NCBI GenBank assembly: GCA_030949995.1
Contig: JAUZRY010000079.1
Location: 17,981 to 81,980 of the forward strand
Source of the DNA: Ardenticatenia bacterium
GTDB lineage: Bacteria > Chloroflexota > Anaerolineae > Ardenticatenales > Ardenticatenaceae
Length of the DNA: 64,000 nucleotides
Reading direction: 5' to 3'
Below, in pieces: positions 21,180 to 31,308 of the stretch (position 1 is the first letter of the stretch; each line of letters opens with the position of its first letter). The notes beneath the pieces were generated by a model that saw nothing but the letters and a program-made list of their open reading frames with translations, had not been told where the DNA came from and did no database searches. The position numbers and the translations under genes were made by a program.

Positions 21180-23852
21180 ATGAGTGTACCCAAGTCAAGT
21201 CACGATATCCGCCGGACATTTCTGGAGTACTTCGCGGAGTTGGGCCATGAAATCGTGCCCAGCTCCTCACTGGTGCCGGCCGGTGATCCCACCCTGCTCT
21301 TCACCAATGCCGGCATGAACCAGTTCAAGGACCTCTTCTTGGGGCTGGAGAAACGCTCCTACACGCGCGCCGCTTCTGCCCAGAAGTGTATGCGCGTCTC
21401 GGGCAAGCACAACGACCTGGAGAATGTAGGCCCATCCCCGCGCCACCACACCTTCTTCGAAATGTTGGGCAACTTCAGCTTCGGCGATTACTTCAAGAAA
21501 GAGGCCATCGAGTACGCCTGGGTGTTGCTTACGGACGTGTTCCAGTTGCCTGTGGAGCGCCTGTGGGCAACGGTCTACCTGGATGACGATGAGGCGTTCG
21601 AGTACTGGACACGCTTCCTCCCCCCGGAGCGCATCTTGCGCTTCGGCAAGGAAGAGAACTTCTGGGAAATGGGGGAGACCGGGCCGTGCGGCCCCTGCTC
21701 CGAGATCCACTACTACTTGGGGCCCCTCGATCAACAGACGGCCGAAGGTGTCAACCGCGACGACGAGTACGTCGAGCTCTGGAACCTGGTCTTCATGCAG
21801 TTCGACCGGGACGCCGATGGGAACATGACCCCCTTGCCCAAACCCTCCATTGACACGGGCATGGGGCTGGAACGCATTGCCATGGTGATGCAAGGGGTCC
21901 GGAGCACCTATGAGACTGACCTGTTTCTGCCCATCATGGACCGCATCCAGGCGCTGCTAGGCCACACGGACGCCGACCGCCAGGCCAACACGATTGGCTA
22001 CCGGGTAATTGCCGACCACCTGCGGGCAGCCACTTTCCTGGTGGGCGACGGCGTGCTGCCCGGCAGCGAAGGGCGCAGCTACGTGGCGCGTCTGATCTTG
22101 CGGCGGGCCATGCGGTTCGGCCATCAGTTGGGCTTCGACGACCCCTTTGTGGCCCAAGTGGCCGAAACGGTGATCGACGAATACGGCCACCACTACCAGG
22201 AGCTGAAGGAGCGGCAAGACTTCATCCTCCAAGTCCTGGCTCAGGAGGAAGAGCGCTTCCGCCAGACGCTCGAGACGGGCACCGCCCTCCTCGACGAGTT
22301 GTTGGACCGGCTCGAACAGAGGGGGGAGCACGTGGTGCCCGGCGAAGAAGCCTTCCGCCTCTACGACACGTATGGGTTCCCCTATGACTTGACCCGCCTC
22401 ATCGCCGAGGAGCGGGGCTTCTCCGTGGATCGCGCGGGGTTCGACCGCGCCATGGCCGAACAGCGGGCCAAGGCCCGTGCGGCCAGCGCCTTCGACACCG
22501 AGAAATGGGCCTACCGGTACCGGGACGTGGATGCGGCCTGCTCGTTTGTGGGCTACGATTACAGCCAGTTGACAGAGGTGCCAACGCAGATTCTGGTCAT
22601 CTTCCGCGATGGCGAGCGCGTTCCGGCGGCCCGTGCGGGCGATACCGTGGAACTTGTGCTCAGTGTCACCCCCTTCTACGCCGAAGGGGGTGGTCAAGTG
22701 GCCGACGCGGGCATCGTCGAAACGGACTACGGCCGTGTGCTGATCACCGACGTGCAGCGCGCCCGTGAGGACTTGTGGGTCCACTTCGGGACTGTCGTCG
22801 AGGGCACTATCCGGGAGCTGGAGAGTGCTCGGGCCTCCGTGGACGTGGAACGCCGCTGGGACATCATGCGCAACCACACCGCCACACACCTCCTCCACCG
22901 GGCCTTGCGCAACGTCTTGGGCGAACACGCCGAACAGCGGGGCTCGCTCGTAGCACCCGACTACCTGCGCTTTGACTTCCTTCACCTTCAAGCAGTCACC
23001 CGCGAGGAGCTTAGGCGCATTGAACAGGAGGTCGTCGAGCACATCATGGCCGACGAGGCAGTCACGTGGGAGTACATGCCCCGCCAGGAAGCCATGGCCC
23101 AGGGGGTGACGGCCCTCTTCGGCGAGAAGTACGGCGAGACGGTGCGCGTGCTTCGCATCGGCAGCCCTGATGGGCGCAACGGCCGGGGGGAGATCTACTC
23201 GGCCGAGCTGTGCGGGGGCACCCACGTCATCCACACCGGTCAAATCGGCCCCTTCCTCATTGTGAGCGAGAGCAGCATCGGCAACAGTATTCGGCGCATT
23301 GTGGCCTACACCGGCCGCAAAGCCACTGAATACATCCGCGAACACCTCGACCACTGGAACGACATGGCCCGTGCATTGGGCGTGCCGGCAGAGCGGCTGC
23401 CCGCCCACGTGCGCACCTTGGATGTGGAATTGCATCGACGGGAGAAGATCATTGCCGACCTGCGGCGCAAGCTGGCCAGCCTTCAGGTCCGGGAACTGGT
23501 GGAGCATCACCAGAGCCGCGTGGACGGTGTGCCGGTGGTGGCTGCTCGAGTGGAGGCCTTGGGCACCGAACATCTGCGCGATCTGGCTGATCTGGTGCGC
23601 GACCGCCTGGGCTCTGGCGTGGCTGTCCTGGGCACGGTCAGTGACGGAAAACCCCTCCTTGTGGCCGCAGTGACGCCCGACCTGGCCGAGCGTGGCCTCC
23701 ACGCCGGCCACCTGGCCAAACATGTGGCCCAACTGATGGGCGGTGGCGGCGGCGGCCGGCCCACCATGGCCCAGGCCGGCGGACGGGACGCCACCAAGTT
23801 GCCCGAGGCGCTCCAACAGGTGCCCGACATCGTGCGCCAGATGTTGGCTTGA
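21180..23852 (+). CDS. alaS: Alanyl-tRNA synthetase
   Basis: 'DIRRTFLEYFAELGHEIVPSSSLVP...LLFTNAGMNQFKDLFLG', 'RNHTATHLLHRALR', 'SAELCGGTHV', C-terminal 'GGGGGGRPTMAQAGG'. Confidence 0.97.
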   Translation: MSVPKSSHDIRRTFLEYFAELGHEIVPSSSLVPAGDPTLLFTNAGMNQFKDLFLGLEKRSYTRAASAQKCMRVSGKHNDLENVGPSPRHHTFFEMLGNFSFGDYFKKEAIEYAWVLLTDVFQLPVERLWATVYLDDDEAFEYWTRFLPPERILRFGKEENFWEMGETGPCGPCSEIHYYLGPLDQQTAEGVNRDDEYVELWNLVFMQFDRDADGNMTPLPKPSIDTGMGLERIAMVMQGVRSTYETDLFLPIMDRIQALLGHTDADRQANTIGYRVIADHLRAATFLVGDGVLPGSEGRSYVARLILRRAMRFGHQLGFDDPFVAQVAETVIDEYGHHYQELKERQDFILQVLAQEEERFRQTLETGTALLDELLDRLEQRGEHVVPGEEAFRLYDTYGFPYDLTRLIAEERGFSVDRAGFDRAMAEQRAKARAASAFDTEKWAYRYRDVDAACSFVGYDYSQLTEVPTQILVIFRDGERVPAARAGDTVELVLSVTPFYAEGGGQVADAGIVETDYGRVLITDVQRAREDLWVHFGTVVEGTIRELESARASVDVERRWDIMRNHTATHLLHRALRNVLGEHAEQRGSLVAPDYLRFDFLHLQAVTREELRRIEQEVVEHIMADEAVTWEYMPRQEAMAQGVTALFGEKYGETVRVLRIGSPDGRNGRGEIYSAELCGGTHVIHTGQIGPFLIVSESSIGNSIRRIVAYTGRKATEYIREHLDHWNDMARALGVPAERLPAHVRTLDVELHRREKIIADLRRKLASLQVRELVEHHQSRVDGVPVVAARVEALGTEHLRDLADLVRDRLGSGVAVLGTVSDGKPLLVAAVTPDLAERGLHAGHLAKHVAQLMGGGGGGRPTMAQAGGRDATKLPEALQQVPDIVRQMLA

Positions 23853-24021
23853 ATGAACCTTCCTGCCCATAGCTTCCCGGCGTGGGTGGCTGCAAGGATG
23901 TTAGCGCTCGTGTTCCCAAAATGTGGGGTACCCCTGAACCTCAAGTGGCCGGCAGGAACTCTTCCGCCGGCTCCTCTCTGTTGGGATGAAACCGTTGTTG
24001 TCAAGCCTTGACAGGAACCTG

Positions 24022-25272
24022 ATGGCCAGAGAACAAAAACCGCGTCGTACCCGGCCGCCTGCTGAAAACCAATCCCAGCGACGCGCGCTGCTCGACTTCG
24101 GCGCGAGTGGCGCGCGTGCCTTGTTGGTCGAGATGACCCCTGACGGGGCTGAAGTCCTGGGCTACGGCACGGCCGCGGGCAAGACAGGGTTCGTGGAACC
24201 AGGACACGCTGTGCGCCGGGACGTGATCCTGCGCTTGGCCGAGACAGCGCTCACAGCCGCCGAACAGGAGACCACCCGCTACAACGCCCTGCCGGCCATC
24301 GCCGACGCGGCCCTCGTCTGCGTGAGCGGCCCGCTGTTGGAGACAGTGCCGGTGGTGCTCGACGTCAAGCGCGAGCGCCCCCGGACTCCTCTCTCCGCTG
24401 AGGAGTTCGAGCGCGCCTGGAAGCGTATCTGTCGGCGGGTCATCGACCGAGTGCACGAACTGGAGACTGAAGATCACGTCCGCCGGCGCCTGGTCACGGT
24501 GGAGTTTGTGGGCGCTGCTGTGGGCTCCCGTCAGCTCGTCACCTTTCCCGGGCCTGCCGGCACCACCCTCAGTGTAGCCGCCTGTGGGTTCACCTGGCCT
24601 GAGACTGGCCTCGACGTACTCCACCAAGTTGTGGCTGACCTGGAGCTGGAGCTCATGGAAGTGGTGCCGGCCTTGCAGGCGGTCGCGCGCGTGCTCCCAG
24701 TGGCCGAGGCCGTGTTGGTAGACGTGGGCCAGGTTCACACGGCCATTGGCCTGGTGGAGCATCACCGCCTGAGCCGCTCGGCCGATGTGTTGAAGGGAGG
24801 CCACTTCTTCACCGCGCGCATCCGTGCGGCCCTGCGCATCTCCGAGCGTGCTGCCGAGGTGGCCAAACGACAATACGCGCTCGGTCACGGCGCGCCCGAT
24901 GCCCGCGCGCGCCTGGCCGACGTGTTGGAGGCGGCTGTTGAGGATTGGGCCGACGAAGTGGAGCAGGTGCTCATTCGCCTGGCAGCTTCGGTTCCCTTGC
25001 CCCCACGCATCTACATTTTCGGAGGAGGAGGGCGCCTGCCTGAGATCCTCTCCGTGTTGCGGCGGAGAAATTGGACGTCCCCTCTGCCGTTTCCGACGCG
25101 GCCCGCCGTGGACCGTCTCCTCCCCAATCGACTCCACGGCACACGGGACCCCCACGGCCTCCTGCAAACTCCGGAACAGGTGGCCATCGCGGCATTGGCG
25201 GCTTGGACGGCCTACCGGCCAGATGATGTAGAAGAGGTAGCCTGGCGTGGGTGGCAGGCGGTGGCAGGGTGA
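24022..25272 (+). CDS. FtsA/PilM-like actin-fold ATPase, hypothetical
   Basis: 'ALLDFGASGARALLVEM...', 'VLVDVGQVHTAIGLVEHHRLSRSADVLKGGHFFTARI', 'IYIFGGGGRLPEI' (actin-like phosphate and adenosine motifs). Confidence 0.5.
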   Translation: MAREQKPRRTRPPAENQSQRRALLDFGASGARALLVEMTPDGAEVLGYGTAAGKTGFVEPGHAVRRDVILRLAETALTAAEQETTRYNALPAIADAALVCVSGPLLETVPVVLDVKRERPRTPLSAEEFERAWKRICRRVIDRVHELETEDHVRRRLVTVEFVGAAVGSRQLVTFPGPAGTTLSVAACGFTWPETGLDVLHQVVADLELELMEVVPALQAVARVLPVAEAVLVDVGQVHTAIGLVEHHRLSRSADVLKGGHFFTARIRAALRISERAAEVAKRQYALGHGAPDARARLADVLEAAVEDWADEVEQVLIRLAASVPLPPRIYIFGGGGRLPEILSVLRRRNWTSPLPFPTRPAVDRLLPNRLHGTRDPHGLLQTPEQVAIAALAAWTAYRPDDVEEVAWRGWQAVAG

Positions 25273-25290
25273 ACGGGTCGTGAGCGTCCA

Positions 25291-26841
25291 ATGAGCGAGA
25301 TGGCTCGAACCGAACAGATCGTCCACTTAGAAGGCAATGAGGACGTTCACGCCGTGCGGGGCATCATCGCCCGCGCGCAGGCCGAGCGCCTAGTGCTGGT
25401 CGTGCCCCGCGGTCACAGGGCTTTTCGCTCGTTGGTGCGGCTCAAGCTCATCGCCCGACAGGCTCACGACCGCGGAGTGGACATTGCCCTGGTGACGCGG
25501 GACCCTGACGTGCGTGAGCTGGCCCGTGACATCCGCCTGGCGACCTTTCGCTCTGTGGGGGCTGCCCAAAAGGCCGACCGGTGGCGTCAGCCCTCGGCCA
25601 ATGCGTTGGATTCCACTAACGGCCACTACCGGGCTCCCCTGGACTGGCAACGGGGGCGTGAGGCCGTGCTCGCCCGTCGGGAACAGCTCGGGGCACCGGC
25701 CAACTGGGTGGACCGGTTCGTGCTCTTGGGCCTGGTGCTCGGCGTACTGATCGTGATCGTGGCCGGCGCTGTGCTCGTGGTCCCGGCGGCCACGATCACC
25801 CTGATCCCCGCCCAGTCCGAGCTGAACGTGCCCTTCGAGTTCACCGCCGACGTGAGGGCTGAAGGCGTTTTCCTGCGACAGGGGCGCATTCCGGCCCAGC
25901 GCCACGTGATCACCGTTGAGGGCACAGCCCAGACCGCGACCAGCGGGCGCAAGGATGTGCCGGATAAGCCGGCCACAGGCGCTGTGACGTTTGTCAACCT
26001 CTTGCCCCAAGACGTGCCCATTCCGGCCGGCACAATCGTGCGCACCAGCGCCGCCGTCCCCATCCGCTTTCGTACCACCGAAGACGCTGTAGTGCCCGCC
26101 AACGGTCGCGTGTCCGTGCCGGTGGAGGCATTGAACCCTGGACCCACGGGCAACGTGGGCGCTATGTTGATTAACCAGGTAGAGGGTCCTGCTTCTACGG
26201 CTGTGCGTGTCTTCAACCCCGAGCCCACTCAGGGTGGAACTGTGCGCCAAGTCCAGGTGGTCACGGCGGCCGACAAGGACCAATTGCGCGCTCAACTCTC
26301 CCAACGTTTAGCCCAGGAGGCCCGCACGGCCTTGGAGCGAGCTGTGCCCGAGGGCTTTGTGCTGGTGCCGGGAAGCGTCACCATCGAGCCGGTGACCGAA
26401 ACCTTTGACCGCCTGGTAGACGAACAGGCCGACGTGCTGATGCTCCAATACCGGCTGCGCGCTTCCGGGCTCATTGTGAACCAGCGCGACGTGCTGCGTG
26501 TGGGCAGGCGGACCGTTCAGGCTCAAGTTCCTCCAGACCGCATTCTCCTGGAAGAGGGCTTTCGCGTCCAGTTGATGAGCGGTGAACCCCTGGGCGACGG
26601 TGAGATGCGCGTGACGGCTACCGTCACCGGGGTCACGGCCGCGCGCATTGACGGCAACGCCGTGCGCGACTTGGTGCGAGGTCAGCCCGTAGATGAGGCC
26701 TATGCCGTGTTGGTGCAGCGCTTGCCCCTCGCCGCCGACCCCGGGATTGACCTCTCGCCAGCCTGGTGGTCCCGAATGCCCTACTTGCCCCTGCGCATCA
26801 CCGTGCGGGTGGCTGCCCTGCCCCCGTCACCGGGAGGATAA
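25291..26841 (+). CDS. Membrane protein with baseplate J/gp47-like domain
   Basis: Single TM 'FVLLGLVLGVLIVIVAGAVLVV'; 'ATGAVTFVNLLPQDVPIPAGTIVRTSAAVPIRFRTTEDAVVPANGRVSVPVEALNPGPTGNVGA' is typical of the family. Confidence 0.7.
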   Translation: MSEMARTEQIVHLEGNEDVHAVRGIIARAQAERLVLVVPRGHRAFRSLVRLKLIARQAHDRGVDIALVTRDPDVRELARDIRLATFRSVGAAQKADRWRQPSANALDSTNGHYRAPLDWQRGREAVLARREQLGAPANWVDRFVLLGLVLGVLIVIVAGAVLVVPAATITLIPAQSELNVPFEFTADVRAEGVFLRQGRIPAQRHVITVEGTAQTATSGRKDVPDKPATGAVTFVNLLPQDVPIPAGTIVRTSAAVPIRFRTTEDAVVPANGRVSVPVEALNPGPTGNVGAMLINQVEGPASTAVRVFNPEPTQGGTVRQVQVVTAADKDQLRAQLSQRLAQEARTALERAVPEGFVLVPGSVTIEPVTETFDRLVDEQADVLMLQYRLRASGLIVNQRDVLRVGRRTVQAQVPPDRILLEEGFRVQLMSGEPLGDGEMRVTATVTGVTAARIDGNAVRDLVRGQPVDEAYAVLVQRLPLAADPGIDLSPAWWSRMPYLPLRITVRVAALPPSPGG

Positions 26842-26842
26842 T

Positions 26843-27322
26843 GTGGCCAGGGAGGAGACCAAGCGTCCCACATTGGGCATTGATTACGGGGAGTGCCGGG
26901 TGGGTGTGGCCTTCAGCCTGGGCTATGTGCCCCGTGCGCTGGCCGTTCTCCCCCACGGTGACATGGTTTCCCTCGTCAAACGCATCGTGGCCATCGCCGA
27001 GCGCGAAGGGGCCGAACAGATCGTGGTCGGATGGCCTCTCAACGCCGACGGCACGGAAGGCGAACAGGCCCGCAAGAGCCGCACCTTTGCGGAAGCACTG
27101 GCTGCGGCGACGTCGCTGCCCGTCTACCTGTGGGACGAGCGCTTCACCAGCCAAGAAGCCCTCCACCAGATGATCGCCGCCGGCACTCGCCGAAAGGCGC
27201 GCCGCCACCGCTTGGACGCCGTGGCTGCGGCCTTGATTCTTCAGGATTTTTTCGAGCAAGCTGGTGTCAGTGCCCGGCGAGTCTCCTCCCCCGGAACCAA
27301 ACGGAAAGGCCAAGAGGAGTAA
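26843..27322 (+). CDS. ruvX: Putative Holliday junction resolvase (YqgF/RuvX)
   Basis: 'LGIDYGECRVGVAFS', 'IVVGWPLNADGTEGEQA', 'LPVYLWDERFTSQEA', 'RHRLDAVAAALILQDF'; GTG start. Confidence 0.88.
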   Translation: MAREETKRPTLGIDYGECRVGVAFSLGYVPRALAVLPHGDMVSLVKRIVAIAEREGAEQIVVGWPLNADGTEGEQARKSRTFAEALAAATSLPVYLWDERFTSQEALHQMIAAGTRRKARRHRLDAVAAALILQDFFEQAGVSARRVSSPGTKRKGQEE

Positions 27323-28781
27323 CAGGTTGTCCATGAATCAACTGGAACGGGAACTGGCCGACGTGGTCGGCGAACTACAACGCGTCCAGCAGGAGCTGCG
27401 CGAGGCGGCTGCCCGGTGGAATGAGCTCCGCCAGGAGAGACGGCCCGACAAGAAGGCCATTGCCGAACTCGAAGCCCTGATGGCCACCTTGCGCCGCCGG
27501 CGTGGCGAGTTGCAAGACCGACACCTGGCCCTCCGCCGACAGATGGCCGGCAAGGAGGCGGTTGACTTCCGCCCTGTATCCCCATCCCATCCTGCGACTC
27601 GGCGGAAGCCGAGGGCCCTTGGGCGGGCGGTGCTGGCCCTGGTGATGGTCGCTGCCGTGGTTGCCGGGGTGGGATTGGGCGCCCTGTGGGGAGTTACCCG
27701 CCTGCTTGCCCCGCCGCCGCTGAGGGGCGTGGCATCGGAGACCGAAGCAGAGACGGTGCTGGACGAAGACCCCAAGAGCTTGGAACAGCGCCTTATTGGC
27801 CTCTACTTGGCCTTTCGCCGCGATGACCTCATGCGGCCGGCCGGCGATGATGATACGCCGGTGATCTTCGTGGTCGAACCGGGTGAGACCGCTGTGACCA
27901 TCGCACACCGCTTGGAGGCAGAAGGGCTCATCACCGATGCCAACCTCTTCCGCAGGCTCCTCGTCTACCGGGGCGCCGACCAGAAACTGGCCGCCGGCAC
28001 GTATCAGTTGCGCCGTACCATGACGATGGACGAGATCATTCTGGCCCTTCAGGCCGGGCGTCCTGAGGAGATCGTGATCACCATCCCGGAGGGGTGGCGA
28101 GCCGAGGAGATCGCCACACACTTGGAAGCCCAAGGGCTCTTCTCGGCCGACGCCTACTTGGCTCTGGTGCGTGATCCGGCGCGCTTTCGAGAGGAGTTCC
28201 CCTTCTTGCAGGACGTGCCTGCCGGCACTACCTTGGAGGGCTTTCTCTTCCCGGACACGTACCGTGTTGTCAAGGGTGAAGCTGATCCAGAGGCGTTCAT
28301 CCGAATGCAACTGGCCACCTTTGACCGGCGGGTGACCAAAGAGCTCCGGGAGGGCATGGCTGCCAAGGGCATGACGTTATACGAGGGCATCATCCTCGCC
28401 AGCTTGGTGGAGCGCGAGGCGGTGGTGGACGATGAGCGCCCGCTCATCGCGGGCGTCTTCGAGAACCGCTGGCGTGATGGCATGTTATTAAACGCGGACC
28501 CCACCGTCCAATACGCCCTTGGTTACCAGGAGGACCAAGGCACATGGTGGAAACGGCCCCTGACCTTGGAGGACTTGGAGGTGGACTCCCCTTACAACAC
28601 GTACAAATACCCAGGACTCCCTCCTGGCCCCATCTGTAACCCCGGCCTAGCTGCCATTCGGGCAGTGGCCTTGGCCCCCCCTACCGATTTCTACTATTTC
28701 GTGGCCCGAGGGGACGGCACCCACGTCTTCGCCCGAACGTTGGAGGAACACTTGCAAAACGTGGAACGATATCGCCGGTAG
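27264..28781 (+). CDS. mltG: Endolytic transglycosylase MltG (YceG-like) with N-terminal coiled-coil
   Basis: 'LEGFLFPDTYRV', 'ILASLVEREA', 'IAGVFENRWRDGMLLNADPTVQYALG', 'SPYNTYKYPGLPPGPICNPGLAAIRA'. Confidence 0.93.
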   Translation: MSVPGESPPPEPNGKAKRSNRLSMNQLERELADVVGELQRVQQELREAAARWNELRQERRPDKKAIAELEALMATLRRRRGELQDRHLALRRQMAGKEAVDFRPVSPSHPATRRKPRALGRAVLALVMVAAVVAGVGLGALWGVTRLLAPPPLRGVASETEAETVLDEDPKSLEQRLIGLYLAFRRDDLMRPAGDDDTPVIFVVEPGETAVTIAHRLEAEGLITDANLFRRLLVYRGADQKLAAGTYQLRRTMTMDEIILALQAGRPEEIVITIPEGWRAEEIATHLEAQGLFSADAYLALVRDPARFREEFPFLQDVPAGTTLEGFLFPDTYRVVKGEADPEAFIRMQLATFDRRVTKELREGMAAKGMTLYEGIILASLVEREAVVDDERPLIAGVFENRWRDGMLLNADPTVQYALGYQEDQGTWWKRPLTLEDLEVDSPYNTYKYPGLPPGPICNPGLAAIRAVALAPPTDFYYFVARGDGTHVFARTLEEHLQNVERYRR

Positions 28782-28785
28782 GAAG

Positions 28786-29904
28786 CTACATGTGGCCAAG
28801 TTCTGACCGCATTTGCATGTGCCGCAAAATGTCGTTGCGCCGCACAAGTCCCAACAGGCGGTGGAGCTCGTCCACCACAGGAATTTGATGGATGTCCTCT
28901 TCGGTCATGATCCGAAAAGCATCCCACAGGGTGGCCGACGGTGGCACAGTGCGCAGCCGTGCCGTGGGCGTCATAATTTGCACCACCGAAGTCACCGGGT
29001 GCACCTCGGGAGGCACCTTGCGCACATCCTTCAGGGTGACAATGCCCAGAACGCGGCCGTCAGCAGCCACTAAATAGGCGCGTTCTCCCTCGCGAAGAAT
29101 GCGTTTGACCAAACTGGCCAGGGTCTCCTCCGGGGAGGTGAGGGGCACATGAGTGCGCATACAATCCTGCACGTGAACGTTCTTGAGGACTTCCTCGAGC
29201 ACCACTTGTCGGTAGGAGGCCCGGGCCGCGTTGAGCAAAAACCAGCCAATAAAGGCCAGCCACAGGCCGTTAAACACCAGGCCGCGCAGGGCCAACAACG
29301 CGCCGACGAGAATGAAGAGCCAAGCAATCACCTCGCCCACGCCGGAGGCGATGCGCGAGGCCCGCGTGAAGCTGCCGGTCACTGCCCACACCAGGCTGCG
29401 GAGGATACGGCCCCCGTCCAAGGGGAAGCCGGGGATGAGGTTGAAGAGGGCCAACAGGATGTTGACGAACCCCAGATATCTGGAGGCCACCTGCACCTGG
29501 GCCACTGGGGCAAGCCATCCCAGGAGGAAGAAGCCCACGCCCAGCGCCACACTGGTTGCCGGCCCCACCGCTGCTATCAGGAACTCGTCAATCGCCCGGC
29601 GGGGTTCGCCCTCCAGCTCAGCCACGCCGCCGAAGATGAAGAGCGTGATGCCGCGAACCCGTTGCCCGAGCGCTTGGGTCATTAAGCTGTGGGCGAGCTC
29701 GTGGAGCAGCACGGAGAGAAAGAAGAGCAGGCTGGTGATCAACCCCACGATCCAATACGCCATGGGTGACCAGTGGGGATAGCGGGCCGGAAAGTAGGAG
29801 GAGGCCAAGGAGAACGTCACGAGCGCGAAGATGAGAAACCAACTTGCGTCAACGGAGATCGGAATGCCGAAAAGTCGGGCAATTCGCAGTCGGCTCTCAG
29901 TCAT
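28786..29904 (-). CDS. Site-2 protease family zinc metalloprotease with CBS domains
   Basis: 'LLHELAHSLMTQALG' (HExxH-like), 'LFNLIPGFPLDGGRILRSL', two CBS-like segments at the C terminus. Confidence 0.9.
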   Translation of the reverse strand: MTESRLRIARLFGIPISVDASWFLIFALVTFSLASSYFPARYPHWSPMAYWIVGLITSLLFFLSVLLHELAHSLMTQALGQRVRGITLFIFGGVAELEGEPRRAIDEFLIAAVGPATSVALGVGFFLLGWLAPVAQVQVASRYLGFVNILLALFNLIPGFPLDGGRILRSLVWAVTGSFTRASRIASGVGEVIAWLFILVGALLALRGLVFNGLWLAFIGWFLLNAARASYRQVVLEEVLKNVHVQDCMRTHVPLTSPEETLASLVKRILREGERAYLVAADGRVLGIVTLKDVRKVPPEVHPVTSVVQIMTPTARLRTVPPSATLWDAFRIMTEEDIHQIPVVDELHRLLGLVRRNDILRHMQMRSELGHM

Positions 29905-30068
29905 GGGAACTCTCCAGGGTGTCCTGAATGAGTCCGGGCCGTGCCTTCTGGCCGGCACCCAGGACCGTTGGAACGGGTCAACTCTGGAGTATGATAGCGC
30001 ATGGGAGCTGTTCGTACAACTCCTTTTTGGTGTCTGTGCCGGGAACTCACATCGGGGAATGGGGAAAG

Positions 30069-31277
30069 ATGCGCCCGCGTGTAACCACACTCCTCTCCGA
30101 GTCATCAGCGTGGCGTTTTGTCATCCTGCTTGGGCTCGTTAGCCTCTTTGCCGACGCCACCTACGAGGGGGCGCGCAGCATTGTGGGTCCCTATTTGGCC
30201 CTGCTGGGAGCAGGTGGAACGGTGGTGGGTGCCGTTGCCGGGTTGGGTGAACTGATTGGCTACGCCCTGCGCCTTGTCTCAGGATACGCGAGTGACCGCA
30301 CGCGCCGGTACTGGGCGCTAACCATTGGCGGATACGCCCTGAATGTATTGGCTGTTCCCCTCCTCGCCTTGGCCGGCACGTGGCCTCTCGCCGCCGCTTT
30401 GATCGTCGCCGAGCGCGTGGGCAAGGCTGTCCGCACTCCGGCGCGGGACGCCATGCTCTCGTATGCCACTGGGCGAGTTGGACGCGGGTGGGGGTTTGGG
30501 TTCCACGAGGCGATGGACCAAATTGGGGCCTTATTCGGCCCACTTCTGGTGGCTGTTGCCCTTGGCGTGTGGGGCGGATATGCCCCGGCCTTCGCCCTGC
30601 TTGCCGTTCCCGCCCTTCTCACCTTGGCCGCGCTGGGATTGGCCTACCGCCTCTACCCAAATCCCCAGGAGTTGGAGCCGACGACGCCCTCCCTGCACGC
30701 CAAGGGGCTTGGCCGAGCCTACTGGCTGTACCTGGCCGCCGTTGTCCTCGTGGCCGCGGGCTACGCTGATTTTCCCCTCATCGCCTACCACGTTCAGCGC
30801 AATGAGCTGCTGCCAATCGCGTGGGTTCCCCTCCTTTACGCCCTGACGATGGGCGTGGATGCCCTCGCTGCCCTTCTCTTCGGCCGTTGGTTCGACCGCC
30901 GCGGGCTCTCCGTCCTCATGGTGGCGGCGAGCCTCTCGGCCACATGTGTCCCTTTGGCCTTCTCGGGGAACGCAGTGGTGGTTGTGGGCGGCATGGTCAT
31001 TTGGGGCGTCGGCATGGGGGCACAGGAATCGGTGCTGCGTGCGGCCATTGCCACTATGACCCCCCAAGGGCGACGGGGATCGGCCTACGGGCTCTTCAAT
31101 GCTGGCTTCGGGTTGGCCTGGTTTCTGGGCAGTCTGTTGATGGGCGTGCTCTACGATCGTTCCCTGCCTGCCTTGATCCTCTTCTCGGTGGCCGCCCAAT
31201 TGGCCTCGGTGCCCCTGTTCTTCTTGGTGGGCAGACAGGTGGGAGCCCCTGGTGCGCCTGGGGCAACCGACACTTGA
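30069..31277 (+). CDS. MFS transporter
   Basis: 12-TM-type hydrophobic ORF; 'SLFADATYEGARSIVGPYLALLGAGGTVVGAVAGLGELIGYALRLVSGYASDRTRRYW'. Confidence 0.85.
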   Translation: MRPRVTTLLSESSAWRFVILLGLVSLFADATYEGARSIVGPYLALLGAGGTVVGAVAGLGELIGYALRLVSGYASDRTRRYWALTIGGYALNVLAVPLLALAGTWPLAAALIVAERVGKAVRTPARDAMLSYATGRVGRGWGFGFHEAMDQIGALFGPLLVAVALGVWGGYAPAFALLAVPALLTLAALGLAYRLYPNPQELEPTTPSLHAKGLGRAYWLYLAAVVLVAAGYADFPLIAYHVQRNELLPIAWVPLLYALTMGVDALAALLFGRWFDRRGLSVLMVAASLSATCVPLAFSGNAVVVVGGMVIWGVGMGAQESVLRAAIATMTPQGRRGSAYGLFNAGFGLAWFLGSLLMGVLYDRSLPALILFSVAAQLASVPLFFLVGRQVGAPGAPGATDT

Positions 31278-31302
31278 CGTGCCTATTCCCTGTCGCTATA
31301 AT
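31274..31302 (+). promoter_or_regulatory. Consensus sigma70 promoter for the pheST leader
   Basis: TTGACG (31274-31279) - 17 nt - TATAAT (31297-31302). Confidence 0.85.
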
Positions 31303-31308
31303 CCGCCT

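Noticed and set aside
21957-23870. 637-aa minus-strand ORF
   Set aside because: Antisense to alaS; no recognisable motifs, high Gly/His/Val shadow composition
25291-26841. Possible prophage because of the baseplate J/gp47-like domain
   Set aside because: No integrase, terminase, capsid or tail genes nearby; flanked by ruvX and mltG
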